A stretch of DNA of 29,964 bases, from the NCBI GenBank assembly GCA_965602635.1, contig CBFCZU010000016.1, forward strand, positions 1 through 29,964, read 5' to 3'. Source of the stretch: CBFCZU01 sp965602635 (GTDB taxonomy: Bacteria; Planctomycetota; Phycisphaerae; SM23-33). Of the stretch, positions 7,302 through 15,868 are shown piece after piece. The position numbers and the translations under genes were made by a program. Within the stretch, counting starts at the first letter, position 1; every line of letters starts with the position of its first letter. The notes beneath the pieces were generated by a model. It was not told where the DNA came from. It saw nothing but the letters and a program-made list of their open reading frames with translations, and ran no database searches.

Positions 7302-8309
7302 TCACTCGAAGGTGGCCGTCGGCCCGTAGGCGGTGAGGGCCTTGATGTAGTTGCCCCGCTCGTAGGCGCTGGGCTCGGGGCAGCTGGTCTGGCTCATGAC
7401 GCCCTTCATCTGGTCGACGGACTCGTAGCCGCGGACCTCCATGACGGCCTTCAGGCCTTCGGCGACGGTGGCGAGGTGCTGCGGGCCGTGCTGCAGCAGG
7501 GCCGAGCACAGCATGGTCACGTCGGCGCCGGCGAGGATCATCTTGGCGGCGTCGGCGCCGGTGTGGACGCCGGTGGTGGCGGCCAGGGACGCCCCGACGC
7601 GCCCGTGCAGGATGGCGATCCATCGCAGGGGCAGGCGGCTCTCGGCGGAGGTGGACAGGTCGACGTCGAGGGTGACCTCCAGGGCCGTCGGGTCGATGTC
7701 GGGCTGGTAGAAGCGGTTGAACAGGACGAGGGCGTCGGCGCCGTTCTTGTCGAGGCAGGCGGCGAGGTTGGCGAGGTTCGAGAAGAACGGCGAGAGCTTC
7801 ATCGCCACGGGGATGGAGACGGACGCCTTGACGGCGCCGAGGACGTTGGCGTAGACGCCCTCGACCTCCCGGGACGGCAGGTCCGCCCGGGTGGGGATGT
7901 AGTAGACGTTGAGCTCCAGGGCGTGGGCGCCGGCCTGCTCGATCTTGGCGGCGTAGGAGATCCACCCCTTGGCGGAGACGCCGTTGAGGGAGGCGATGAC
8001 GGGGATGTCGACGGCCTCGCGGGCCTTCGCGACGTACTCGAGGTACTCCTCGGCGCCGGTGCGGAAGTCGTCGACCTGCGGGAAGTACGTCAGCGACTCG
8101 GCGAAGCGCTCCGTGCCATAGGTCAGGTAGTGCTCCAGCTCGTCGGCGTCGTGGGCGATCTGCTCCTCGAAGAGCGACGCCAGCACGACCGCCCCCGCGC
8201 CGGCGTCCTCCATGCGGCGGAGGTTGTCCAGGTCCATGCTCAGCGGCGAGGCCGACGGCACCAGCGGACTGGCCAGCGAGAGCCCCATGTACGTTGTCGA
8301 GAGGTCCAT
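7302..8309 (-). CDS. Dihydroorotate dehydrogenase-like flavoprotein
   Basis: This is a 335-residue TIM-barrel protein of the dihydroorotate dehydrogenase superfamily. It starts MDLSTTYMGLSLASPLVPSASPLS, the usual opening strand of this group. Also visible are IPVIASLNGVS, ALELNVYYIPTR, IPVAMKLSPFFSN and a C-terminal phosphate-binding-like TTGVHTGADAAKMILAGADVTMLCSALL that should hold FMN. The start at 8309 has a GGAAGGGAG Shine-Dalgarno sequence; the longer open frame to 8456 lacks support and runs toward the tRNA. Such proteins are often annotated 'dihydroorotate dehydrogenase-like' and are distinct from true PyrD. No other pyrimidine gene is here, so orotate formation is not assured. It lies 77 bases upstream of cmk on the same strand. 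Confidence 0.85.
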   Translation of the reverse strand: MDLSTTYMGLSLASPLVPSASPLSMDLDNLRRMEDAGAGAVVLASLFEEQIAHDADELEHYLTYGTERFAESLTYFPQVDDFRTGAEEYLEYVAKAREAVDIPVIASLNGVSAKGWISYAAKIEQAGAHALELNVYYIPTRADLPSREVEGVYANVLGAVKASVSIPVAMKLSPFFSNLANLAACLDKNGADALVLFNRFYQPDIDPTALEVTLDVDLSTSAESRLPLRWIAILHGRVGASLAATTGVHTGADAAKMILAGADVTMLCSALLQHGPQHLATVAEGLKAVMEVRGYESVDQMKGVMSQTSCPEPSAYERGNYIKALTAYGPTATFE

Positions 8310-8488
8310 CGCATCGCTCCCTTCCGAAGCCGGCAGGACACGCCTCTCCGGCGCGCCCACCCGCTCCCATCCTAGCCACGCGAGGAGCGGGATTCCAACT
8401 GACGGTGCGCGGCGGGCGGCGCGGGTGGCTCCAGTCCGCGCAGAGAGCCCGACCATCGAGGGGACAGAAGAGTCAGGCAGGGCGCCAT

Positions 8489-8572
8489 TGCGGCCGAGAG
8501 GATTCGAACCTCCACGTCCCTAAGGACACAGGCACCTGAAGCCTGCGCGTCTGCCAATTCCGCCACGGCCGC
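8489..8572 (-). tRNA. tRNA-Leu(CAG)
   Basis: Read on the minus strand, GCGGCCG (8572-8566) pairs with CGGCCGC (8496-8490) as a perfect 7-bp acceptor stem, followed by discriminator A at 8489. The D-arm region TGGCGGAATTGGCAGACGC, the anticodon stem CAGGC/GCCTG around loop TTCAGGT (anticodon CAG), a long variable arm (TGTCCTTAGGGAC) and the T-loop GGTTCGAATCC are all present. The long variable arm and A73 are typical of class II tRNA-Leu. CCA is not encoded. Confidence 0.96.
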
Positions 8573-8727
8573 AAGTTCCGGCTGCTGTGCCGAGACACTT
8601 TACTTTAGTCTCGCGCCCGCTCATGTCAACCGGTGGCGGCAAAAAACGACCCACGCGCGGGGCGCGGGAACCGCCGGCGGCTCCCAGCCGTCTAAGTTGT
8701 GGACGTGCCTGGATAGGGAGAGCGACG

Positions 8728-9885
8728 ATGAAACGGCTGCTGGTACAGGTCATCCTGGTGGCGTTGGTGGTGGTGGGGTTCTCGTACGCGACGGAGAAGG
8801 CCGTCGATGCGGTCAAGAAGGCGCCGGAGCCGGGGACGCCGAAGCACATCGACCTGGCGATCTGCCTGGACACGTCGGGCTCGATGCGGGGGCTGATCGA
8901 GTCGGCCAAGCAGAAGCTCTGGGCGGTGGTGAACGAGCTGGCGACGGCCAAGCCGCGCCCGATGCTGCGGGTGGCGCTGTACCACTACGGCAACAGCGGG
9001 CTGACGCGGGAGAGCGGCTGGGTCAAGCAGCTCAGCCCGCTGACCGACGACCTGGACGCGGTGTACGGCAAGCTCTTCCCGCTGCGGACCCACGGCGGGA
9101 CGGAGTACGTGGCGCGGGTGGTCCGCGCGGCGACGAACGAGCTGGACTGGAACATGGACAAGGGCACGCTGCGGGTGATGTTCGTGGCGGGCAACGAGCC
9201 GGCCACCCAGGACAAGACCTACGACCTGCAGGAGACCTGCAAGGCCGCCGTCACCAAGGGCATCATCGTCAACACGATCTTCTGCGGCGGGACGGGCGAG
9301 GGGCAGCGGACGGGCTGGGCCGACGCCGCCCGCTGGGCCGACGGGCAGTACGCCGCCATCGACCAGGACCGCGGCACGGTCGCGATCACCACGCCGTACG
9401 ACCAGAAGCTCGCCGAGCTGAGCGGCAGCCTCAATGCCACCTACGTGGTCTACGGGCGATCGGGCGCCGTCAACGCCGCGCTGCAGAAGGCGATGGACTC
9501 CCAGGCGGCCGGACTGAACGCAGCCACCGCCGCCGAGCGCGCGCGGAGCAAGGCCTCGTTCCTGTACCGCAACGCCGGGTGGGACCTCATCGACGCGACC
9601 AGGGGCGGCAAGGTCAAGCTCGAAGCGCTCGCCGAGGCCGAGCTGCCCGAGAACATGCGGAAGATGAAGCCCGCGGAGCGGAAGGCCTATGTGGAGAGGC
9701 AGTCCAAGCGGCGGCTGGCCATCCAGAAGGAGATCGTCCAGCTCAGCGCGAAGCGCGACGCGCACGTCAAGAAGGAGATGTCCCGGCGCGGGCTGAGCGA
9801 GCGGGGCTCGCTGGACTCGGCCTTGCGCAGTGCGGTTCGCGTTCAGGCGGAGAAGAAGGACTTCAAGTTCGAGAAGAAGAAATGA
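8728..9885 (+). CDS. Secreted or membrane-anchored VWA-domain protein
   Basis: The protein has 385 residues. The ATG at 8728 follows GGGAG at 8716-8720, and an N-terminal hydrophobic helix (residues 4-20, LLVQVILVALVVVGFSY) serves as signal or anchor. A von Willebrand factor A domain follows: strand IDLAICLDTSGSM with the MIDAS DxSxS metal site (D48, S50, S52), THGGTEY for the MIDAS threonine, and VMFVAGNEPATQ. The last 100 residues are Lys/Arg/Glu-rich and probably helical or coiled-coil. VWA domains bind partner proteins through a metal ion. This version, with FVAGNEP, is of a kind I associate with planctomycetes and has no assigned function. It is transcribed alone, converging on the aminopeptidase gene. 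Confidence 0.85.
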   Translation: MKRLLVQVILVALVVVGFSYATEKAVDAVKKAPEPGTPKHIDLAICLDTSGSMRGLIESAKQKLWAVVNELATAKPRPMLRVALYHYGNSGLTRESGWVKQLSPLTDDLDAVYGKLFPLRTHGGTEYVARVVRAATNELDWNMDKGTLRVMFVAGNEPATQDKTYDLQETCKAAVTKGIIVNTIFCGGTGEGQRTGWADAARWADGQYAAIDQDRGTVAITTPYDQKLAELSGSLNATYVVYGRSGAVNAALQKAMDSQAAGLNAATAAERARSKASFLYRNAGWDLIDATRGGKVKLEALAEAELPENMRKMKPAERKAYVERQSKRRLAIQKEIVQLSAKRDAHVKKEMSRRGLSERGSLDSALRSAVRVQAEKKDFKFEKKK

Positions 9886-9920
9886 CCTTCCGAGCCGCGT
9901 GTGGGCTCGAGACCGCGGAG

Positions 9921-9953
9921 GCAGGGCCCCGACCGGCTGGTGCGGGGCCCTGC
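9921..9953. terminator. Shared hairpin terminator between convergent genes
   Basis: GCAGGGCCCCG (9921-9931) is perfectly complementary to CGGGGCCCTGC (9943-9953) around an 11-base loop. It lies 36 bases after the VWA stop and faces the converging aminopeptidase gene. The plus strand continues with TTG, so the T-run is minimal, but the 11-bp GC stem and position favour bidirectional termination. Confidence 0.65.
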
Positions 9954-10047
9954 TTGTGCGCGGGGGCACCGGTCGCGGCGCGGGGGACAACCCGCGGAGC
10001 GCAGTCCGCGAGCTTGCCACGGCGGGGGACCGGGATGGGGAAGCGTC

Positions 10048-11112
10048 TCAGACCTTCACGACGAACTTCTCGCCCCGCTTGAGGTCCGCGCAGAAGGCGC
10101 CCAGCAGGTCGGCGGTCCGCTGGAGGTCGCGCAGGTCCAGCATCTCGACGGTCGAGTGCATGTAGCGGTTGGGGATGGACAGGATCGCCGACGGCACGCC
10201 GCCGTTGGCCGTCCAGATCGCCTGGGCGTCCGTCCCGCCGCTCTGGCTGAACGCCTCGGTCTGGAGCGGGATGCGCTTCTTCCTCGCCACCTTCCGCAGG
10301 CGCTGGACCAGGGCGGGGTGGTTCTCGCGCCCGATGGCGATGGTGGGCCCCCCGCCGAGCTTCACCTCGCCGTGCTGCTTGCTGTCGATGCCGGGCGTGT
10401 CGGTCGCGTGGGTGACGTCGACGGCCACGGCGGCGTCCGGGCGCACGCGGAAGACCTGCATCTTCGCGCCGTTCAGCCCGGTCTCCTCCTGGATGGAGCT
10501 GCACGCGCAGACGCAGCAGCGCACGCCCGCGCCCTTGGCGATCCGCAGCGCCTCGATGACCGCCCACGTGCCCGCGCGGTTGTCGAAGGCCCGCGCCACC
10601 GCCACACGCCCGTCCAGCATCTCGAAGTCGTCGACGAACGTGATGGCGTCGCCCACGTGGACGCGTTTGCCGGCCGCGGCGGCGTTTCGGGCGCCGATGT
10701 CGATGAACAGCTCGTGCATCTTGGGGACCTTCGGCTCCTTGCCCCGCTCGCGGAGGTGGATCGCCGTCGCGCCGACCACGCCGCGGACCGCCCCCCCGGC
10801 CGCATGAATCGCCACGCGCTTGCCCTGCACCAGCGCGGGGTTGACCCCGCCGATCCGCTGGAAGTAGAGGAAGCCCTTCTCGTCGATGTGCTTGACCATC
10901 AGGCCGATCTCGTCGGCGTGCCCGTCCAGCATGACCTTGGGCCGGCCCGTGGGGTTCAGCACGGCCACGGCGTTGCCGTAGCTGTCCGTCACGACGTCGT
11001 CGGCGTGCTTGCGGGCGTAGTCGCACCAGACCTTCTGCCCGGCGGCCTCGAAGCCGCTCGGCGAGGGCGTCCGGAGCAGCCGCTTGAGAAACTCGAGGGA
11101 CGTTTTTCGCAT
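10048..11112 (-). CDS. M42 family metallopeptidase (glutamyl/endoglucanase-type aminopeptidase)
   Basis: This 354-residue protein carries the full set of M42 dinuclear metal ligands and catalytic acids: DGHADE (H65; D67 assists), FDNRAG (D177), QEETGLNGA (E209 catalytic base, E210), VDVTHATDTPG (D232) and YMHSTVE (H319). M42 enzymes form large tetrahedral dodecamers in the cytoplasm and trim N-terminal residues from peptides. The start ATG at 11112 has AGGGAG about 8 bases upstream. Length fits the family. An unusual cysteine cluster (RCCVCACSS, residues 198-206) sits just before the catalytic QEETG. The substrate residue preference cannot be read. The gene diverges from nadB. Confidence 0.93.
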   Translation of the reverse strand: MRKTSLEFLKRLLRTPSPSGFEAAGQKVWCDYARKHADDVVTDSYGNAVAVLNPTGRPKVMLDGHADEIGLMVKHIDEKGFLYFQRIGGVNPALVQGKRVAIHAAGGAVRGVVGATAIHLRERGKEPKVPKMHELFIDIGARNAAAAGKRVHVGDAITFVDDFEMLDGRVAVARAFDNRAGTWAVIEALRIAKGAGVRCCVCACSSIQEETGLNGAKMQVFRVRPDAAVAVDVTHATDTPGIDSKQHGEVKLGGGPTIAIGRENHPALVQRLRKVARKKRIPLQTEAFSQSGGTDAQAIWTANGGVPSAILSIPNRYMHSTVEMLDLRDLQRTADLLGAFCADLKRGEKFVVKV

Positions 11113-11165
11113 GGCTCGACTCCCTTTGCATCGGGCAGGCGACGGCCTGGCCCCGCCCGGCCTGC

Positions 11166-11210
11166 CGCTTGCGGGGATACGCTATGGCATCGCCATGTCC
11201 GACGCAAGCG
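11166..11210. promoter_or_regulatory. Nested inverted repeat in the divergent M42-peptidase/nadB intergenic region
   Basis: The outer arms CGCTTGCG (11166-11173) and CGCAAGCG (11203-11210) are perfectly complementary. Inside them ATGGC (11184-11188) and GCCAT (11192-11196) form a second hairpin. It lies in the only spacer between two divergent genes, a natural place for an operator or a 5'-leader structure. The function is inferred from position only. Confidence 0.4.
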
Positions 11211-11279
11211 CTCGCCGCCCCGCCCTCCGCCGAAGAATCATTCGACACCCCCGCGGGCGGCGCATAGACTGATCGGCTT

Positions 11280-12926
11280 ATGGACGGACTGTATTTACAG
11301 CGTCGCTACCTGGTGGGTTTCGACAGCCGGCGGCTGGGGCACATCTTCACGGACGTGCTGGTGATCGGCGCCGGGGCGGCGGGGATGCGCGCGGCCCTGG
11401 CGGCCGCCGAATACGGCGAGGTGATCGTCGTCACGAAGGCGGACCTGGCGGACTCGAACACGTACTACGCCCAGGGCGGCCTGGCGGTGGTCATCGACCC
11501 CGCGGATTCGCTCGAGAGCCACGTGTCGGACACGCTGGCGGCCGGGGGGGGGCTGAACGACGAGGACGTCGTACGCCACGTGATTGCGGAGGCCCCGCGG
11601 CACGTGGAGGAGCTGCGCTCCTGGGGCGTGGCGTTCGACACGAAAGGCGGGGCGCTTCAGCTCGGGCGCGAGGGCGGCCACAGCACCAACCGCATCGTCC
11701 ATGCCAACGGCGACGCGACCGGGCGGGCGCTGCACGAGGTCCTCCACGAGCGGCTCCGCGGGGCGGAGAACGTCAAGGTCTTCGACCGGTGCTTCGTGAT
11801 CGACCTGGTGACGGACCCGCCGGCGGGCGGGCCGGGCTCGCGGTGCATCGGGGCGCTGACCTGCCACCCCCGGTACGGGCCTCAGTTGATCCTGGCGGCG
11901 CGGACGATCCTCGCCGCGGGCGGGGCGGGCGTGCTGTGGCGTGAGACGACGAACCCGCCGGTGTCGACGGCGGACGCGGCCGCGATGGCCTTCCGCGCCG
12001 GCGCGGTGCTCGCCGACATGGAGATGATGCAGTTCCATCCCACCACGCTGTACGTTGCCGGCGGGACGCGGAGCCTGATCTCCGAGGCCGTCCGCGGCGA
12101 AGGGGCGTACCTGGTGGACCGGGACGGGCGGCGCTTCATGCCCGAGTACCACGACATGGCCGACCTGGCCCCGCGCGACGTCGTCAGCCGGGCCATCCTC
12201 CAGCAGATGGTGCAGACCCGCGCCACGCACGTCTTCCTGGACGCCCGCCACCTCGGCGCGAAGGGCTTCGCCGAGCGTTTTCCGGCCATCGACGCCCAGT
12301 GCCGCGAGTTCGGCATCGAGCCGGGCAAGGACCTGCTGCCGGTGCACCCGGCGGCGCACTACATGATCGGCGGGACGAGGGCGGACCTCGACGGCGGGAC
12401 CAGCCTGGAGGGGCTGCTCGCCTGCGGGGAGGCGTCCTGCACGGGCCTGCACGGGGCGAACCGGCTGGCGTCGAACAGCCTGATCGAGGCGCTGGTGTTC
12501 GGGCGGCGCTGCGGCGAGCTGGCCGGGCAGGCGGCGCAGGAGTCCGGCGCGCCCCCGGCGGCGCGACGCATCCACTGGATCAACGAGCACTCCGATCGCA
12601 CGGAGCTGGACCTCACCGACATCCGCAACTCCCTGCGCTCGGTCATGTGGCGCAACGTGGGCATCGCCCGCCGGGGCGAGCGACTGGCGGAGACCGTCGA
12701 GATCGTCTCCTTCTGGGGACGCTACGTGCTGGACAAGGAGTTCCACGACCCCGCCGGGTGGGAGGTGCAGAACATGCTGACCGCCGCCTTCGCGATCAGC
12801 CAGTGCGCCCTGCACCGGACGGAGACCCGCGGCGTGCACTACCGCGAGGACTTCCCCGAGAGCGACGACGACTGGCGCCGCCACTTGCTCGTGCGGCGGA
12901 CGGAGCACCAGTTGGTGGTCCAGTAG
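11280..12926 (+). CDS. nadB: L-aspartate oxidase
   Basis: This 548-residue flavoprotein oxidises L-aspartate to iminoaspartate, the first step of de novo NAD synthesis. The dinucleotide-binding GAGAAG (30-35) follows the strand TDVLVIG. Other signatures are ADLADSNTYYAQGG, the GGHSTNRIVHANGDATG substrate region, MQFHPTTLY, SEAVRGEGAYLVDRDGRRFM, the catalytic RDVVSRAI, HPAAHYMIGG and GEASCTGLHGANRLASNSLIE. These separate NadB from the related succinate dehydrogenase flavoprotein, as does the absence of an sdh neighbour. The N-terminus YLQRRYLVGFDSRRLGHIFTDV resembles planctomycete homologues and supports the ATG at 11280, though no Shine-Dalgarno sequence is evident. nadA and nadC are not in the window. 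Confidence 0.95.
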   Translation: MDGLYLQRRYLVGFDSRRLGHIFTDVLVIGAGAAGMRAALAAAEYGEVIVVTKADLADSNTYYAQGGLAVVIDPADSLESHVSDTLAAGGGLNDEDVVRHVIAEAPRHVEELRSWGVAFDTKGGALQLGREGGHSTNRIVHANGDATGRALHEVLHERLRGAENVKVFDRCFVIDLVTDPPAGGPGSRCIGALTCHPRYGPQLILAARTILAAGGAGVLWRETTNPPVSTADAAAMAFRAGAVLADMEMMQFHPTTLYVAGGTRSLISEAVRGEGAYLVDRDGRRFMPEYHDMADLAPRDVVSRAILQQMVQTRATHVFLDARHLGAKGFAERFPAIDAQCREFGIEPGKDLLPVHPAAHYMIGGTRADLDGGTSLEGLLACGEASCTGLHGANRLASNSLIEALVFGRRCGELAGQAAQESGAPPAARRIHWINEHSDRTELDLTDIRNSLRSVMWRNVGIARRGERLAETVEIVSFWGRYVLDKEFHDPAGWEVQNMLTAAFAISQCALHRTETRGVHYREDFPESDDDWRRHLLVRRTEHQLVVQ

Positions 12927-12984
12927 CCGCCCGCTTCGAGCGATCCGCCGTCGACCTTCACGATCCGGACAAAGGAGCCAGCGC

Positions 12985-14106
12985 ATGCCCATACGACCGT
13001 GCCGGCCGAAATGGAAATCCGCGATGACCGATCGCGAGCGGTTCAACCGCCAGATGCACTACCAAAGCGTCGACCGCAGCTTCAACATGGAGTTCGGCTA
13101 CTGGGAGGAGTGCTTCCACGAGTGGCCGATCTTCGTCGATGCCGGCGTGACGAACAACGGCGAGGCGGACGTGTTCTTCAACTTCGACCGCATCGCCGGT
13201 GCCGGCGGCCGTTCGTGGATGCACCCGCCGTTCGAGCACAAGGTCATCGAGGAGACCGACACCCACCGGATCATCCGCAACGGCGAGGGCCTGCTGGCGG
13301 AGGTGCCCAGGGACGGGCACAGCACGATCCCGCACTACCTCAAGAGCAGCATCGAGACGGCGGACGACTGGAAGCGGGTCAAGGCCGAACGCTTCCGCGT
13401 GGACGACCCCGTTCGCCGGGTCGACGTCGAGGCGATGAAGAGGAGGCACCCCCCGGAGCGCGACTACCCGCTGGGCATCGGGTGCGGGTCGATGATCGGC
13501 AAGGTCCGCGACCTGCTCACGTTCGAGGGCCTCTGCTACGCGATGTACGACTACCCGGACATGGTGGAGGACATGGTCGAGACCTGCTGCGTCCTGGTGG
13601 AGAACGTGCTGGACCAGGTGCTCGGGGAGATCGACTTCGACTACGCCAGCGGGTGGGAGGACATCTGCTTCAACAAGGGCCCGATCGTCTCCGTGCCGTT
13701 CTTCCGCGACGTGGTCACCCCGAGATACAAGCGGATCGGCGACCGCCTGCACGCCCACGGCATCGACCTGTGGTACACCGACTGCGACGGCGACGTGCGC
13801 CCGATCCTGCCGTACCTGCTGGAGGGCGGCATCAACTGCCTGTTCCCCTTCGAGGTCAACTCGTGCGCCCACCCGGCCGAGCTGTTCGAAGAGTACGGCA
13901 AGGAGCTTCGCATCATGGGCGGCGTGGACAAGATCGTCCTCGCGCAGGGCCGGCAGGAGATCAAGGCGTACCTCGAGGGCCTCGTGCCGCTGGTCGAGCG
14001 CGGCGGGTACATCCCCTTCTGCGACCATCGCTGCCCGCCGAACGTCCCCGAGGAAAACTACCTCTACTACCTCGACCTGAAGGAAGAGATGTTCGGGATG
14101 AAGTGA
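12985..14106 (+). CDS. Uroporphyrinogen decarboxylase (URO-D) family protein, probably not a haem enzyme
   Basis: This 373-residue protein has the URO-D fold pattern (MTDRERFNRQMHYQSVDR; a late VERGGYIPFCDHRCPPNVPEENYLYYL). It belongs to the divergent group common in Planctomycetes and related to MtaA/CmuA-type corrinoid methyltransferases rather than to HemE. AAAGGAG at 12971-12977 sets the start at 12985; the ATG at 13024 is an alternative. In MtaA-like enzymes zinc is held by an HxC pair and a Cys about 75 residues later. Here I see TDC (265-267) and C346/C350 at similar spacing, with the usual His replaced. Possible roles are methyl transfer or decarboxylation of an unknown substrate. It starts 58 bases after nadB and precedes an LDH2-type oxidoreductase. 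Confidence 0.85.
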   Translation: MPIRPCRPKWKSAMTDRERFNRQMHYQSVDRSFNMEFGYWEECFHEWPIFVDAGVTNNGEADVFFNFDRIAGAGGRSWMHPPFEHKVIEETDTHRIIRNGEGLLAEVPRDGHSTIPHYLKSSIETADDWKRVKAERFRVDDPVRRVDVEAMKRRHPPERDYPLGIGCGSMIGKVRDLLTFEGLCYAMYDYPDMVEDMVETCCVLVENVLDQVLGEIDFDYASGWEDICFNKGPIVSVPFFRDVVTPRYKRIGDRLHAHGIDLWYTDCDGDVRPILPYLLEGGINCLFPFEVNSCAHPAELFEEYGKELRIMGGVDKIVLAQGRQEIKAYLEGLVPLVERGGYIPFCDHRCPPNVPEENYLYYLDLKEEMFGMK

Positions 14107-14187
14107 GCCGGGATGCCCCATCCGCGAGCGGGAGGGAAGCCCGGCCCGCTTCGTGCCGCCCGGCATGCAGGGCGGCGACGGTTCGAC

Positions 14188-15225
14188 ATGCGACGCATTC
14201 CCTATGACCGGCTCGTCGACTTCGGCGCGGCGCTGCTCGCCGGCGAGCACGTGCCGCAGGCCAACGCCCGCGTCGTCGCGGAGGCCTGTGTGCGGGCCGA
14301 GGCCTTCGGCGTCACCACGCACGGGGTCACCGTGCTGGCCTCGGCCGTGCGGCAGGTCGGCCGTAGGATCGATCCCGCGGCGGTGCCTCGGGTCCTCCGG
14401 CGTGAGGGGGCCGTGGCCCGCATCGACGGGAGCCGCACCTTCGGGCCCCTGGCGATGGAGGTTGCGAAGGAAATCGCCGTCCCGGCCGCCCGCCAGTACG
14501 GCATCGCCATGGCTGCGGCGATCAACACGAGCTGGCTGGGGGCGATCGGCCCGTACCTCATCGACGTCGCCGAGGCGGGGCTGCTCGCCCAGGTGACCAC
14601 GCAGAGCTCGTCGTACCGCAAGTGCGCCCCGGTAGGGGGGCTGGACGCGAGGTTCTCCACCAACCCCATCGCCCTCGCGCTGCCGACCGGCGGGGAACCG
14701 GTGATCGCCGATTTCTCGACGGGCGCCCAGTCCATGCAGAAGATGAGCGACTGGCATGCCGCCGGCCGAAAGGCCCCCGAGCCCATCTTCCTCGACGCCG
14801 AGGGCACGTTGACGGACGACCCCGCCGTCGTCGTCGAGGGCGACGGGACGATGCTGTTCACCGGCGGCGCGAGCTTCGGGCACAAGGGCTTCGCCCTCAG
14901 CCTGTGGTGCGAGGCGCTCACCGCCCTGTCCGGCGGCCACGCCAACGACCCCGACGCCCACGGCGGGCAGTCCTTCACGCTCACCGTGCTCGACCCCGAG
15001 GCCTTCGCCGGCCGCGAGTACTACCTCGCCGAGATGACGCGATTCATCGCGTACGTGAAGGACAGCCGCCTGCGGCCGGGCTTCGACGCGATCCGCCTGC
15101 CGGGCGAGCGGGGCCTCGCCGCCCTGCGCGACGCGAAGGCCCACGGCGTGCCGCTTTCGCCGCCGCAGATCGGCCGACTGAACGAACTCGCCCGCGCGCG
15201 CGGCATCGCGTGCCTCCCGGCGTGA
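14188..15225 (+). CDS. LDH2/malate-lactate-ureidoglycolate dehydrogenase family oxidoreductase, variant active site
   Basis: The 345-residue sequence follows the NAD(P)-dependent LDH2/MDH2 family throughout: FGVTTHGV (40-47), GSRTFGPLAMEVAKE, FSTNPIALALPTG, VIADFSTGAQSMQKM and the glycine-rich GGASFGHKGFALSLWCEAL, with the typical C-terminal LPGERG. The family reduces 2-oxo acids or imines to hydroxy or amino acids. Where members carry SxHFG, with His as proton donor, this protein reads NTSWLG (113-118), so Trp replaces the catalytic His. Either chemistry is altered or activity is lost. The ATG at 14188 gives the normal family N-terminus; the in-frame ATG at 14113 would add an unlikely Arg-rich leader. 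It may share a transcript with the URO-D-family gene. Confidence 0.85.
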   Translation: MRRIPYDRLVDFGAALLAGEHVPQANARVVAEACVRAEAFGVTTHGVTVLASAVRQVGRRIDPAAVPRVLRREGAVARIDGSRTFGPLAMEVAKEIAVPAARQYGIAMAAAINTSWLGAIGPYLIDVAEAGLLAQVTTQSSSYRKCAPVGGLDARFSTNPIALALPTGGEPVIADFSTGAQSMQKMSDWHAAGRKAPEPIFLDAEGTLTDDPAVVVEGDGTMLFTGGASFGHKGFALSLWCEALTALSGGHANDPDAHGGQSFTLTVLDPEAFAGREYYLAEMTRFIAYVKDSRLRPGFDAIRLPGERGLAALRDAKAHGVPLSPPQIGRLNELARARGIACLPA

Positions 15226-15245
15226 GCGCGTCGGCCGGCGGGGGG

Positions 15246-15836
15246 CTATGGCACGGCGGCCGACTCCTCCTGTCGACGACGGACCTCTCGCCGGAACGCC
15301 TCGATGGCCCGGGCGCGATCCGCCGCCGTCGGGAACCTGGCGACGCCGTAGAGGAAGACGGGCGCCGCCCAGAGGGCGTTCAGGTAGTAGACCGGCGGCT
15401 CGCCGACGAGTGCCACCAGTATGCAGACGATCAGGCCGAACTGACCGATGACGCCCAGGATGACCACCGCCAGGAACCGGGACTCGTGGTAGGCGAAGCC
15501 GGCCCGCCATTCTATCTCTGCCTCGTCGCCGCCGCTCTCCAGGACGCGCCGGACGCCCCTTCGGCGGCGGAACCCAACGAGCACACGATAGAGCACGTAC
15601 TGGAGGGCGGCCAGCGCCAGCACGGCGGCCGTCATGATCGCCACGATGGACACCCCGCCGGCGGGCTGCGTGGCCGGCTCCGGCGAGCCGAACCCGCCGG
15701 TGGCCAGGATCGCCGTGACGACGCCAAGGGCTGCCGTTGCGACCATCTCGGCGGCCCACATCAGCTTCGTCACCCACGGATGCGTCGCCACGTAGCGCTG
15801 CTGAGACTCTCGCGTGCTGCCGGTCCAACCTGGCAT
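15246..15836 (-). CDS. Small four-helix membrane protein, unknown function
   Basis: I do not recognise this 196-residue protein. Four hydrophobic segments are visible at about 25-46, 61-88, 121-144 and 149-167. A basic and acidic loop (RRRRGVRRVLESGGDEAEIEW) lies between helices two and three, and the C-terminus is strongly charged and Arg/Glu-rich. An integral membrane location is clear. No catalytic motif is seen. The start at 15836 has GGGGAG about 8 bases upstream; longer frames to 16322 overlap thuA and are Arg/Pro-rich. It lies 32 bases after the ThuA gene on the same strand and is last in the long minus-strand array, converging on the LDH2-family gene. Confidence 0.75.
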   Translation of the reverse strand: MPGWTGSTRESQQRYVATHPWVTKLMWAAEMVATAALGVVTAILATGGFGSPEPATQPAGGVSIVAIMTAAVLALAALQYVLYRVLVGFRRRRGVRRVLESGGDEAEIEWRAGFAYHESRFLAVVILGVIGQFGLIVCILVALVGEPPVYYLNALWAAPVFLYGVARFPTAADRARAIEAFRREVRRRQEESAAVP

Positions 15837-15868
15837 GTTCCGTCTCCCCGGCGGGGGCCCGCCCGCCG

